DNA from: Closterium sp. Naga37s-1
Lineage: Eukaryota > Streptophyta > Zygnematophyceae > Desmidiales > Closteriaceae
Length of the DNA stretch: 64,000 nt
Assembly: GCA_947471745.1 (NCBI GenBank)
Contig: CANJKZ010000080.1
Span: 975,501 to 1,039,500 of the forward strand
Reading direction: 5' to 3'
Under the pieces are notes generated by a model that did no database searches, was not told the origin of the DNA, and saw nothing but the letters and a program-made list of their open reading frames with translations. The position numbers were made by a program, and so were the translations under genes. Of the stretch, positions 31,901 through 41,083 are shown piece by piece. Each line of letters starts with the position of its first letter. Position 1 is the first letter of the stretch.

Positions 31901-33271
31901 ATAGGGAGCGAGGGAAGGAAGAGGGGGGAAGGGGGAAGTATGGAAGGAGGGAAGGAGGGAGGGAAGCAATGGAGGGAAAGGGGGAAGGAGGGTGGAAGGG
32001 AGGTAGAAGGAGAGCACAAACGCGAACAATACTCTGCACACTCTCACGTGGAGCAAAAAACCAAAGAAAAGGCACACAAACCTGGACGTTGTAGGCCAGC
32101 TGGTGAGGCGGCTCTGCCACGAGGCTGGCACGCGCCCCTCTCGCTCTCCAGGCGGATCACAAGCGCAAAGCAAATGCAAGCACTCTGCGCTCTCTAACGC
32201 AGCACAAGCACAAAGGCAAGCACCTGGATGTTGTAGGCCAGCGCGTGAGGCGGCTCTGCCACGAGGCTGGCTTTAAGACGTCTCAACGCACTCTCAAGCG
32301 GAGCAAAATCGCAAAGCAAACGCAAACGCGAATAACACACACACGCACGCACCTGGATGTTGTAGGGCAGCTGGTGAGGCGGCTCTGCCACGAGGCTGGC
32401 ACGCGCCCCCAGCACGCCCCTCTCGTTGGCCAGGCGGATTCTCACCAGAGACGAGGGGAATCCCCTCAGCGCCGCCAGCACCGCCACACATGCTGCTGTC
32501 TCCTGCGGGAACACGTGGGCGATCGAGGGGGTTGGAGGGAGGGGAGGGGGACGGAAATGGGGGGCAGGGGGAGAACAGGGGACGAAACGCGCGCGGGTGA
32601 ATGCCCGCCGCACGCCCCTCTCGCTCTCCAAGCGGATTCTCACGAGCGACGAAGAGAAGCCCCTCAGCGCCACACATGCTGCTGTCTCCTGAGGTGGGGG
32701 ATGGGGGGAGCGTGGGGGGGTGGGGGGATGGGGGTAAAACGGGAAGGGACGAGCGCGATGGGATAGGCGGGTTTGGGCGGAGAGAAGAGGATTGAGGGGA
32801 AGGCTTTTCGAAGCGACAACATCGCCAGCAATGCTGCCGCCACTAATTACGCTGGCTATGCAAGTCCGCAAGGATTTTAATGTACTCTGTAAGCGTTCTA
32901 CTCAATCTCGGTGATTTGTGAGGCGACGCTAACTTCCGTTACTGAGGAGATGCTGAGTACAAGCCTGGCGCCCTTCTGAAAACCCAGTTCACTTGTGCAC
33001 CTTTCCGAATCTAACCATGAATTCCTGAGATGGCCAGAGAAGAGGGTTTCAAAGAGACCACGCGACACGGTTCGCAATGGAGAAAATAGACGATTCGTCG
33101 CTCGATCAGCATTTCTTATCCTTGCCGAACGAAACCAGTGAAAAGTGAAAGTGAGGTCCGACATTAACAGTAGGAGTCGGACAAAATCCCCAGGTTCACC
33201 TGCTTTTCGGGCGTCAGCGAGCCGAGAGGAGAAAAATCGTCGACCACTAGAGCGGCCATATCGACCGCCAT
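20398..33271 (-). CDS. Gamma-tubulin complex component, GCP5/6-like
   Basis: Spc97/Spc98-family subunit of the gamma-tubulin ring complex, which nucleates microtubules. Exons in minus-strand order: 33271-33200 (MAVDMAALVVDDF), 32886-about 32820, 32502-32353, 31858-31661, 31156-31073, 30179-30081, 29560-29485, 28931-28622, 28045-27926, 26309-26226, 25711-25637, 25066-24578, 23576-23451, 22882-22775, 21133-20817, 20527-20398 (TAG). Nearly all joins are in phase with GT-AG borders. Uncertain are exon 2's end, the 30081-29560 join and possible small exons between 22775 and 21133. Family signatures: SCAPYLHLLSS then WMQEGSLEDDIHGEFFI, VPVLFRSVADDVLATGQLVHALREHG, ADFLSDFMALAGEELCK, PWPVSAVVPPAALQGYNRLFRFLL (grip2 start) and LRHRMACAVTAILDHV. 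The sum is about 830 residues. GCP5 versus GCP6 cannot be settled. An A/Q/S-rich insert (24.6-25.07 kb) precedes grip2. Confidence 0.85.
20566..20740. repeat. GGGAGATG decamer tract and an imperfect palindrome between short direct repeats
   Basis: 20566-20640 is a (GGGGAGATGG)n tract in the last GCP intron. 20720-20737 is TTTTGAG-AAGT-CCCAAAA (one mismatch), flanked on both sides by GTGTCTCC-TCAA (about 20690 and 20738). Confidence 0.7.
21134..22400. other. GCP intron region, nothing assigned
   Basis: Contains a GCAGGCAG tract (about 21462-21485) and a roughly 85-bp repeat (about 21590-21640 and 21670-21720, both with TTGGCTACTT.TTTCAGGAGA). An exon linking LRHRMAC and KLSSLL may be hidden here; none was recognised. 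Confidence 0.4.
22440..23080 (-). repeat. Copies of the LRHRMAC GCP exon, with a long (GT)n tract
   Basis: Intact exon 22882-22775. Partial copies at about 22712-22640 (LRHRMACAVSAILDHVAHE), 22550-22490 (HRLACAVTAVLDHMARA), and an upstream copy of the exon's first third at about 23030-23080. (GT)n at about 22899-22978 lies just upstream of the acceptor. A TTTTGAG-TTGA-CTCA half-decayed palindrome (about 23006) lies between the repeated blocks. Confidence 0.8.
23273..23304. repeat. 32-bp inverted repeat around TTTTGAG-TAGA-CTCAAAA
   Basis: Two 14-bp perfectly complementary arms (AAGGTGGTTTTGAG and its complement) around TAGA. Longest-armed member of the short palindrome set apart from 24241-24268. 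Confidence 0.95.
23637..24110 (-). repeat. Three decayed copies of the grip2 PWPVSAVVPP exon and a 15-bp minisatellite
   Basis: Copies of exon 23576-23451 at about 23712-23637, 23853-23770 and 24075-24005, each starting after CTGCAG. Between the last two, CAGGTGTGGGAGAGG is repeated seven times (about 23892-23996). Confidence 0.85.
24216..24294. repeat. Identical 24-bp direct repeats flanking a 28-bp perfect palindrome
   Basis: GCAACACCCATCAATACAGC.. at 24216-24239 and 24271-24294. The palindrome at 24241-24268 (GGAGTTTTTGAG and complement around AATT) almost fills the gap. Confidence 0.95.
24395..24545 (-). repeat. Two copies of the AIYIDYQ exon end with decayed palindromes
   Basis: The end of exon 25066-24578 with its GTGGG donor is repeated at about 24395-24455 and 24475-24535. 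Each copy is followed by TTCTCGAGTCAACTAAAAA, a degraded form of the TTTTGAGTTGACTCAAAA motif. Confidence 0.75.
25286..25457. repeat. 172-bp foldback with ~76-bp arms
   Basis: 25286-25361 and 25382-25457 are inverted copies with about five mismatches and a loop of about 20 bp. It lies in a GCP intron. No coding in it. Confidence 0.92.
25546..25616. repeat. (CCAT/CCGT)n microsatellite
   Basis: TCCATCCATCC then TCCGTCCGTCC tetramers, 20-90 bp from the end of the GCP exon 25637. Confidence 0.9.
25780..27002 (-). repeat. Decayed copies of the GCP exons LSLGASLRSS and ADFLSDFMALAGEEL
   Basis: A copy of exon 25711-25637 at about 25943-25870 (LSLGASLRASTAATDP), and copies of exon 26309-26226 at about 26475-26405, 26840-26765 and 27005-26940, with a GGAAAGGCTTGATGAAGC-containing intron block repeated between them. 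Confidence 0.8.
27003..27376. mobile_element. MITE-like element with ~20-bp terminal inverted repeats
   Basis: TTAAAGCCAGGGTCTCA at about 27005-27021 is matched by its inverse at about 27352-27369. Subterminal GCAAAGCACTTG is also inverted between the ends. TTAA at each border could be a 4-bp target duplication or part of the repeat. No coding capacity, about 370 bp, in a GCP intron. Superfamily not assigned. Confidence 0.6.
27377..27925. repeat. GCP intron: GGTGAGCGTGAAGG repeat, then a decayed copy of the LIPSEKEV exon end
   Basis: 27370-27445 repeats GTGAGCGTGAAGG-CAGAG three times. About 27810-27870 carries a broken minus-strand copy of ARTQAVQQTM. Confidence 0.65.
28130..28560 (-). repeat. 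Decayed copies flanking the GCP exons at 28622 and 28045
   Basis: 28482-28560 repeats AVPVLFQSVADDVLVTGRLVHALREHGYLKQ with donor. 28380-28440 repeats GQLVHVLREHGYLKQ with donor. About 28130-28180 and 28215-28265 hold remnants of the start of the LIPSEKEV exon. Confidence 0.8.
29055..29190. repeat. Degenerate GGTCAGGTCGG-type tandem repeat
   Basis: Irregular 5-bp-based repeat of GGTCA/GGTCG/GGATG in a GCP intron. Confidence 0.7.
29620..29710 (-). repeat. Copy of the GCP exon coding CAPYLHLLSS
   Basis: Minus strand codes REAEGLISFLLHATCAPYLHLLSSYV, a close copy of exon 29560-29485. Confidence 0.75.
29880..30850. repeat. 16-bp tandem repeat and a ~125-bp exon-containing tandem repeat
   Basis: 29880-30080: irregular TACCACTGCAAACCATTGCA tandem. 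30120-30850: five to six diverged copies of a unit containing the start of GCP exon 30179-30081 (PVADGMRVLEPFVRG), with TTTTGAGTCGACTCAGAA at 30231-30248 and TTCGAGTCGACTCAGAA near 30360 between successive copies. Confidence 0.8.
31240..31620 (-). repeat. Copies of two GCP exon ends
   Basis: About 31353-31414 and 31521-31582 repeat QQHTSQCLQALAQAIRVFLD from exon 31858-31661. About 31245-31300 is a broken copy of LLCKLESQ from exon 31156-31073. Confidence 0.8.
32090..32700 (-). repeat. Copies of the GCP exon ETAACVAVLAALRG around a decayed palindrome
   Basis: Intact exon 32502-32353. Copies of its end at about 32090-32150 and 32231-32276 (ASLVAEPPHALAYNIQ), and of its start at about 32586-32693. 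TTTAAGACGTCTCAA at about 32272-32287 sits between two of these copies. Confidence 0.8.
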
Positions 33272-33677
33272 GACATGCGCTAGGAATTTCGTGCCCACTG
33301 ACTCTCGAGGCACACGCGACAATCTCGCAGCAGTACAATACGCACGAGACGACGAAATCTGACTCACGAGTATTCAAAACCAGTTTTGGAGGAGCAGGAA
33401 GATCCTGCTTTTTGTGAGGCTGCGTTATCCCACATGATGCTTGAAAACAAGAGCTCTAATACTGCTCTCTTGAATTACGAATTGCATATCACGGTAAATG
33501 GCATGGTATTTATGTTACGGTACATGCTGTTACGATCAGGAGGCGATCGACCCTAGGATCTCCTCAAGAAGGTTAACACACAGTTTAGGTATTAGTGGTA
33601 GGCCCTTGACCTCAATAGCAGAGTGAATGTAAAATGCTTGAGATGATTAAAACATGCAAATACAGAAGTGTCAAGAA
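33272..33677 (-). promoter_or_regulatory. Upstream region of the GCP gene merging into retroelement sequence
   Basis: Only about 400 bp separate the GCP start from the nested copia. The distal part probably belongs to the LTR of the second copia, which the first element split. No core promoter motif assigned. Confidence 0.45.
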
Positions 33678-34159
33678 TGAAAGTGTTGTGTTATTGATGA
33701 GGGTTGGGGTACATATAGCAAACCCTAACATTTGTACCCCCTAAGACAAACCTCACTACAGGCTACAACATTTGACACACCCCCATAGCCTAAGTGAGGG
33801 ATGTCAAGCAAAACCAAAGTGTACGGTCACAAGACCAGTCACAAAGAAACAAAGCTCAGGGTGGATCACAACGTCACCACACAATCTGAGCACAAGCAAC
33901 AGGGGCCACAAGGCCAGTTCAAGAGTTCACAAAGGTGTATGGTAAGAGTACAAGCAAAGCAAACGGTAAACTCAAGCCTACACACGACTAGAACCTGTGT
34001 CAACAAGACCTAACTGCACACAACACCTCTGGTGGTCACAAGGCGGAAGCGCCTTGGTGAAGATGTCTGCAGTGTTGGCCACGGACTCCACAAATCCGAA
34101 GCGAGCCTGTCCACGTCTCTACAACTCACGCATAAGAAAGTACCTGACGTTAATGTGCT

Positions 34160-37100
34160 TCACTCTGCTCTCCAGTCGCGGCTCTCGACGGAGGAGAAGG
34201 TCGGTGCAGAGCTCGGCCGCTCACCAAGGTCGGCGAGCAAGAAGGTCAACCAACGCAGCTCCTGTGCCGTCATGGCACCAGCGTAGATCTCAGCCTCAGC
34301 AGTAGAGGTCGAGACCGAAGAGGAGCGCGTGGACCTCCACGAAACAGCTCCAGAACCCAAGCTGAAACAGTACCCCTGAGTAGACATGTGAGTCTCAGCG
34401 TAAAAAGAGTCACAGTGACCAGTAAGTACGACAGACTGCTGTCCTCCAAGAACTAGCCCCACGCCTGATGTCGTCGCTAGGTACTTCGCCACCCTCACAG
34501 CTGCCGTCCAGTGAACAGGACGGTGTCTCCCTGGCGCAACAAAGCGAGCAAGGATGCTGAGAGGGAAGGCGAGCTCCGGGCGAGTACAAGTCATCAGGTA
34601 CATGAGGCAGCCCACCAGCTCTGCGTAGGGACCACTAGACTCAAACGGCTCGTCAGGAAAGGGTCCAGTAAGTCTATGGTCAACAGCAAGAGGTGTGCGC
34701 TGTATTGTGGAGTGCTGAAGCTCGAACCATTGAAGAACCTGCTGCACCATGTGTGACTGTGAGAGTGTAATGGTGCGAGTAGCTCTGTCCCTGGTGATCT
34801 GCAGGCCAAGGTAGTGGCGCAGCTCACCAAGGTCAGTGCACGTATGTCTCTTCTGCAGTTCGGACTTCAGTTCTGTCAGCAGTGGCAAAAACCAGGTCGT
34901 CGATGTAGACCAGAACAAAGAAAGGTGTGGAGCCACGACGGACGAACAGCGACGGGTCGGCAGAAGACGGCTAGAAACCAAGGTCAGAGAGGGTAGAACG
35001 AAGGGTGTCGTGCCACTCACGAGGAGCCTGACGGAGACCGTAGACAAGTCGCCTCAGCCTCCACTGGGTCCCAGGAGGGAAAGTGCCAGTGAAGGCAGAG
35101 GGACGACGCAGCCAGACCTCCTCGTGAAGGCTACCCTAAAGGAAAGCAGTGGAGAAGTCGAGAGAGTGTAACTCGTAGTCTCTCTGTGCTGCTATGTGTA
35201 GTAACACCCGAAGAGTGGTCATCTTCGGGGTAGGTGCGAAGGTCTGAAAGAAGTCAACTCCCTCGCGCTGACTAAAACCTCTAGCCACATAGCGCGCCTT
35301 GAAGACCGGAGGAGATCCCGGTGGCCGCTTCACCCTGTAGGTCCACATGTCATCGACTACGTTCGCCCCAGGGGGGGGAACCTCGTCGACGTAGGTGCCT
35401 GTGGATCTGTAGGAGGCCATCTCTGCGTCCATGGCAGCTCTCCACTGAGAGGCCCAAGGCCCTGACACTGCCTCAACGTAAGTGCGAGGAGTCGGTATGT
35501 GAAGGGCGTCGAGGTCTCCCTCAGGGGAGAGCAGCATGGCACAGAGATGAGGGGAAGCGGCTGCCAGGTTCTCCAGCTCAAACTGCCTGTCCTCTAGGGC
35601 GTCACAGCCAAGGGCAGACTCACCACCGACGGCCAGAGGACTGGTAGGAGGAGCAACCACGAGACAAGTGGCGTAGTCAAGGCGGCGAGTAGTGGCGAAC
35701 TCAGTGACGGCGACAGGGCGGAGACAGAGGACAGAGAGGCACGAGGGTCCGTAACAAGAGAGGCGAGAACACGAGAGAGAACAGGACGGTACGTGCAGTA
35801 GTAGTCAGTGACAGGAGTAGAGAGGGAAGCAGTGAAGGCCGACTCAGGAGGAGAAGGAAGCACAGACTGAGACGAATGAGGCGGACTAGGACGGAACAGG
35901 GCAGTACAAAGGTCAGTGAGAGCGACAGGGGACGAGGGACGAGCACGAGGAGAGCGACGAGAGGGCCAGACGGGCAAAGGAGGGGGAGACAACTGAGTCG
36001 GAGAACGAGGGAGAACAGCTGGGGAGGAGTCAGGAGGAGGAAACGTGGGACCGTAGACAGGAGGAGAGGGGGAGGAGGAAGGAGAGGGAGAGGGGAGACC
36101 GAGGGTTCGAAGACCAGAGACAGGAGGAGGTGGCTGCGGCTGCTGCTCCTGGTGCAGCTGCGACGGCTGCGACTGCTGCTGCTGCTCCCGCGGCTGCTGC
36201 TGCTGGTGCTACTGCTGCTGCTGCTGCTCCTCCAGCTGCTGCTGCTGCCGTTGCTCCACCTCCAGCCGCTGCAACTCTCTCGCCTCTCTCTCTAACTCCA
36301 GCTGCTCCTCACGAGCACGGCGAACACGAGCCTGGTGCCGGGTCGGGTAGGGGTGGGGGGGAGGAGTAGTGTCCGGGGCCGCGGCAGCCCCAGGACCACC
36401 CTCCAAAGCACCCGGTGCACCACCCCCAAGGCAGTACCACCAACAGCAACACGGCCAGGCTCACAAGGACCCGAAGGGGGCGCACCCGCACCCCCAGACG
36501 TAGCACCCCCAGAGTCAGCACCACCTACACCAGCTCCCGGAAGACGAGAGTCTCCTGCAGCCTCGGGCTCAGCCCCAACTCCAGCACCCCTAGAGCTAGC
36601 ACCGACAGGGTCCTCGCCACGAACATCGGCTCCCGGAGGGTCTGCCGCAGGCTGCGAGGAGGATTGCGGGGAAGGAGGCTGTACCTGAGGGGCTATCGAG
36701 GGGGGAGGGGTAGCGTGGGACACACCTGACAGGGCTGGACCAGGGGGGGAGGCTGTACCGGGGGAGCAGGAGGGGGAGCGGAAGTCAGGAAGAGAGGGGG
36801 AGGAGGAACCGGGAGACCTCGGCAGGGGTACCTGACGTAGTAGGGGACGGACTCGTCGAAACTGACGTCACGGGAGTCAAAGAACCGGTGAAGGGGAGGG
36901 TGGTAAAAGGTGAAGTCAGAGGAGTATTATGGGAAACCAAGGAAGACACAAGGAACGGCGCGAGGCGAGATCTTGTCCGCGGAGGTGTCGCGAACAAGAG
37001 CCAAGCAACCCCAGGCACGAAACCGCGACGCAACACCAGGGGACCCGGTCCAAAGACTAGTCGGTGAAACCTCTGGCCGAGAGACACGTGGCCAGAGGTT

Positions 37101-38668
37101 CAGCTGGTGAGCGGCGTACCTAACCGCGTAGGGCCACAGAAAATGGGGGGCACGGGCGTGAATCAAGGAGGTGCGGGCGATCTCCATGACCAAGCCTATG
37201 CGGCGCTCAGCAACCCCATTCTGCTGTGGGGACTCTGGAAGCGTCCAGGACTGACGAATGCCCTGCTCGCGACAGAATCCAGCGAGAATGCCGGAGCGAA
37301 ACTCACCCCCACGGTCGGAGTGAAGACAGCTGGCTCGACGACCACGAGTGCCCTCAGTGGTAAGCAACCACCTGATCAGCGTAGAAGTCACCTCAGACTT
37401 CTTCGCAAGAGGGAACACTGTGGTGTAGCGGGAGTAGTCGTCAACGACCACCAGAAAGAAACGCTCACGCTCAGGGCCAAGGCGAGAGGCAGGGCCCCAG
37501 ACGTCCAAGTGGAGCGTCTCAAAAGGCTCGGTGGCCGGACGAAGGGAGGAGGAGTGAGGGGTGGCGCGAAGCCTACCCTCGACGCAGGGACCGCATGGTG
37601 GTGCAAGCGAAGGCGGCAGCGACGGCAAGACACGTGGGAGGCCTAAGACAAGACGCTGATGAGACATAGTGCGTAGACGAGGGAGAGACGGGTGCCCCAA
37701 CCGGTGGTGCCACAGAACGGTGGGGTGGGCAAGTGACCGGCATGAGCACAACGCAGCAACTGGACAAGACACGGGAACCTGACCAGACACACCTACCTGG
37801 GGGGACGCAGCAACCTGGTGAGACGCAGGGACCAGACTGGGGGAAGGAACAGGGGCCGGGGGCAGTAGTCGCTGCTGCTGCTGCTGCTGCCCACCAGAGG
37901 TAGTGTGAAGTGTGTAGAGACCAGAGCCCGGCTCAGCTGTAAAGGTGGCAAGAGGCGTGTAAGTGTCTCCGTCAACACAAACAGCCGTCTCGCCAGAGGG
38001 CTCAATCCACACACCCACGTGCTGACTCACAAGAGGCCTCACGCCCACCAAGTTCCGCGAGAACAAGGGGACGTGGAAGCCAGTCAGAGACCCAGAGGGA
38101 ACAGCAGGGCACGGAAGAGTAGTAGTGTAGCGAGCAGTGACTGGTCCCGAGGTGGGATCAGCCAGAGCCACAGAGACCGGCGCCGGAAGCGGAGTAAGTG
38201 TCGTGTGTTCCCGAAAGAAGCAGTGCGAAGCCCCAGAGTCCAAAGTGAAAGACAGCGAAGCGTCCTCCGAAGTAGCTCCTGGACTAGTGTCTACACAAGT
38301 GCCTACACTAGCAACAGGCAACTCAGCAAGACTAGCACCTAAGCTAACAACACTCGAGTAAACAGAGTCAGAAGCACTAGAGTCAACAACAGCATACATT
38401 GCATGAGGAGTTCCTAAGAGATCAACCAACTGATAAGCTGACATGCCACAAAGAGCGGAGCCGTACGTCTGAACAAGAGGAAACCAGTCAGGGGCAGGGC
38501 CGCCAACGCCGAAGGCCAAGCGAACTGTGTCAGTGAGATGAGCAAAGCACTGACCAGGAGGGTGGGTGCGGCCACAAGGCTGGCCTCGGCGAGCACCTGT
38601 CAAAAGCTGATAGGTGCACGAAGGGTGAACAACACCTCGCTGAGGCTGACGCTGTCCTGGCCCTGAAA

Positions 38669-38700
<32 letters not shown>

Positions 38701-39754
38701 GGGGGCTGCTGCAAGGGGAGGGGCTGTTGCTGCTGCCGCTGGGCCAGGTACCACACCGCTGCTCCACCCGCCGCGGCCGACAGACCAGAAGGTGGCTGAC
38801 GAGCCCAGGCGTCGCCTCCACCAGCTGCAGTAGCGGAGTCATCGTCCGCTGCACGAGACGCCTCTCCAGGCCCTGCACTCCCGCCGCCACCAGTCGGCAC
38901 GCCACCCCCGCCACCTCCCCCGCCAACGCCTCCACCGCCGCCGCCACCTGTACCCTGACCGCCCCTCTTGCCACCTCTACCTCGAGACTGCGAAGAAGTC
39001 GTAACAGCAGCCGCGGTCACGTCAGTAGTAGCAGTGGCGAGAGAGGCTGTAAAGGTGGGCAGCTGAGGGACAGTGCACCCGTGGAACAGTGGAGGGGGCA
39101 CAGCACCAGAGGCAGAGGCTACGGAGCGGAGGTTGCTCTCGACGTCCTTGAGCGCAGACTCAAGGACCTCGATAGTGAGCTCACTAGGGTGCTTCAGAAG
39201 AAGCATGTCACGGACTGAGGCAAGGCGGTCAAGGAGGCTAGTGGCGATGAAATAGATAGTAACCGCCATGAGGGGAGGGAGCAGTGCAAGGTGTGCCTCA
39301 GTGCAAGTAGCGCAGTAGCTAGAATCAAGCGAGCGGAGGTGAGCAATCAAGTGAGCAGAGCGCTCAAACGAGGCGAGGTCAGGGAACAGGAACGGTAGGA
39401 AGAGTCGGCCAAGAGAGACAGTGGTGGGAGTAGCGTAGCGGGCCTTAATCGCAGTCAGGAACTCACTAGCAGTGCGAACCTGAGTGAAGTGGGCCTCCTC
39501 AGACTCAGGGAGGAGGCTGCTAAGAGCGATGCAGGCCGCAGCGTCACGCGTCCACGCCGTCAGGTCAGCACGTTGGCAGGTGAAGCGGTCCCTGGCTGCG
39601 TCGTCAGGGGCAGTGCCTAAAGGCGTAGGGTCGTCGGGCGCTGGAAGGTCACCAGTAGCGTGCGCCCAAAGAGGCGACGCGCGCGTAGGAGCCAGACCGG
39701 AAACTCGAGCGGTCTACCGTCAGCGTCGAAGCGAAGAACCCTAGGGGTCGCCAT
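34160..39754 (-). pseudogene. Gag-Pol of copia A (frameshifted)
   Basis: Begins MATPRVLRFDADGRPLEF at 39754. A frameshift near 39665 leads into the main open frame (to 36927). This holds the gag-like region, a G-rich linker, protease LDSGASH, the integrase zinc region (HHRLGHPS..CGPC), and integrase core LDVWGP, SDRGGE and NGVAERR. The frame breaks near 36930 (after VFLGFP). RT begins in 35660-35136 (SQWRAAMDAEM, ARGFSQREGVDFFQTFAP), stops, and continues in 35047-34160. There the YIDD region near 34900 is in another frame, and RNase H shows STAEAEIYAG. At least three frame disruptions, so probably not autonomous. Confidence 0.9.
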
Positions 39755-39879
39755 AGTGTAAGTAGAAGCGACAAGTCGGGCGGTGGGTGGCACTGGTAGG
39801 GACGGTAGGCGGCTAGGGCAAGTCCGTGACGGGCGCAAAACGCGGGCACAACGAGGCTAGGGGCGGTCCCGCGGCGGAC

Positions 39880-40380
39880 TGAACGAGTAGGCGCAGTGGT
39901 GTGAAGGAGGGCCTACGGCGGCTGTAAGGGAGGGCCTGCGGCGGGCCTTAACTAGCAGGCGCGGCGGCTGGAAGGCAGGGCCCGCGGCGGCTGTAAGGGA
40001 GGGCCCGCGGCGGGCCTTAACTAGCAGGCGTGGCGGCTGGAAGGCAGGGCCCGCGGCGGCTGTAAAGGAGGGCCCGCGGCGGGCCTAACTAGCAGGCGCG
40101 GCGGCTGTAAGGGAGGGCCCGCGGCGGCTATAAGGGAGGGCCCGCGGCGGCTGTAAGGGAGGGCCCGCGGCGGGCCTAACTAGTAGGCGCAGCGACGGGA
40201 CGAGCGGGCCCGCGGCCGGGCCTAACGAGCAGGCGCGGCGGCGGGCGGTATGGGCAGGCGCGGCGACGAAACGCGGGGCGCCGCGGCGACGAAACGCGGG
40301 GCGCCGCGGCGACGAAACGCGGGGCGCCGCGGCGACGAAATGCGGGGCGCCGCGGCGACGACGAGCGGGCGTTTAGGGCA
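39880..40380. repeat. GC-rich tandem repeats in the copia A leader
   Basis: 39880-40240: repeated GGGCCCGCGGCGG(GCCT or CTGTAA) blocks. 40261-40370: 23-bp unit GGCGACGAAACGCGGGGCGC.. about 4.5 copies. Both lie between the 5' LTR and the gag start. Confidence 0.85.
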
Positions 40381-40782
40381 GCGAGGGGAGGACGCGACGC
40401 GACGGGCAGGGTGGGAGGGCACGTCGCGACGAGAAGCGGGGGAGGGCGTGACGGGACGGGAAGCCGGGGAGAGCGCGACGCGACGGGCAGGGGGGGGAAG
40501 GCGCTACACTATGCGGAAAGCGGGTCGGCGGAGCGAGCACTAACGAACGAGCGAGACTGGATTGGGCCGGCGCTAGGCTTGGGCAAGACGGGTACGACTA
40601 GTACGAGAGAGCGAGACAGGCTCGGGCGGAACGAACGAGGACGAGAGGTGCGGGATCCCACAGGATCCTAACCTAGGTGATATGAAAGTGTTGTGTTATT
40701 GATGAGGGTTGGCGTACATATAGCAAACCCTAACATTTGTACCCCCTAAGACAAACCTCAGTACAGGCTACAATATTTGACA

Positions 40783-41083
40783 AGAAGATATAAATATGAG
40801 TACAGGGGAATTCGAAACGACCTAGCTAGCCATGTACTCTAAGGGGTACATTCCCTTATTCAAATTCATTCCCAACCGTGCGTCGCGTACAGTTACGAAA
40901 ACTGTTCCCGCCAAATCTCTCTTGTTTGCAGCTGCCCGATGCCGTCTGCTCCGACAATCCAGATCCTTTCTAACTGTTTGTGTCGCGTTGGGTCAGCTCT
41001 GACTCCTCGCATTCATTCTCGATAATGCGTGCTTCCTTTAGCTGCGGTTAGGAGTGTACAATAGTATCTCACTATTTGTAACA
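40783..41083 (-). mobile_element. Part of the 3' LTR of copia B
   Basis: On the minus strand a purine tract (AGTGAAGTGGGG, 41084-41095) is followed by TGTTACAAATAG at 41083, a typical 3' LTR start after the RNase H region. Element A interrupts it at 40782/33678. The far end, below 33674, was not delimited. Confidence 0.6.

Larger units (their letters stand above)
33678..40782 (-). mobile_element. Ty1/copia LTR retrotransposon A, complete, 100-bp LTRs
   Basis: LTRs 33678-33777 (3') and 40683-40782 (5') are 97% identical (three differences) and unusually short. They read TG..CA on the minus strand (start TGTCAAATGTTG, end CACTTTCA). The flank AGAA is repeated at 33674-33677 and 40783-40786. 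A purine tract (GGGGGTG on minus) abuts the 3' LTR. Coding order is gag, protease, integrase, RT, RNase H, that is copia. Inserted into the 3' LTR of element B. Confidence 0.93.

Noticed and set aside
32898-33377. 159-residue minus-strand frame starting MNTRESDF
   Set aside because: Overlaps the GCP first exon and intron in a different frame. The MAVDMAALVV start with an in-phase GT donor fits the GCP chain better.
35876-36295. Leu/Gln-rich plus-strand frames
   Set aside because: Antisense of the CAG/CTG-rich linker in copia A.
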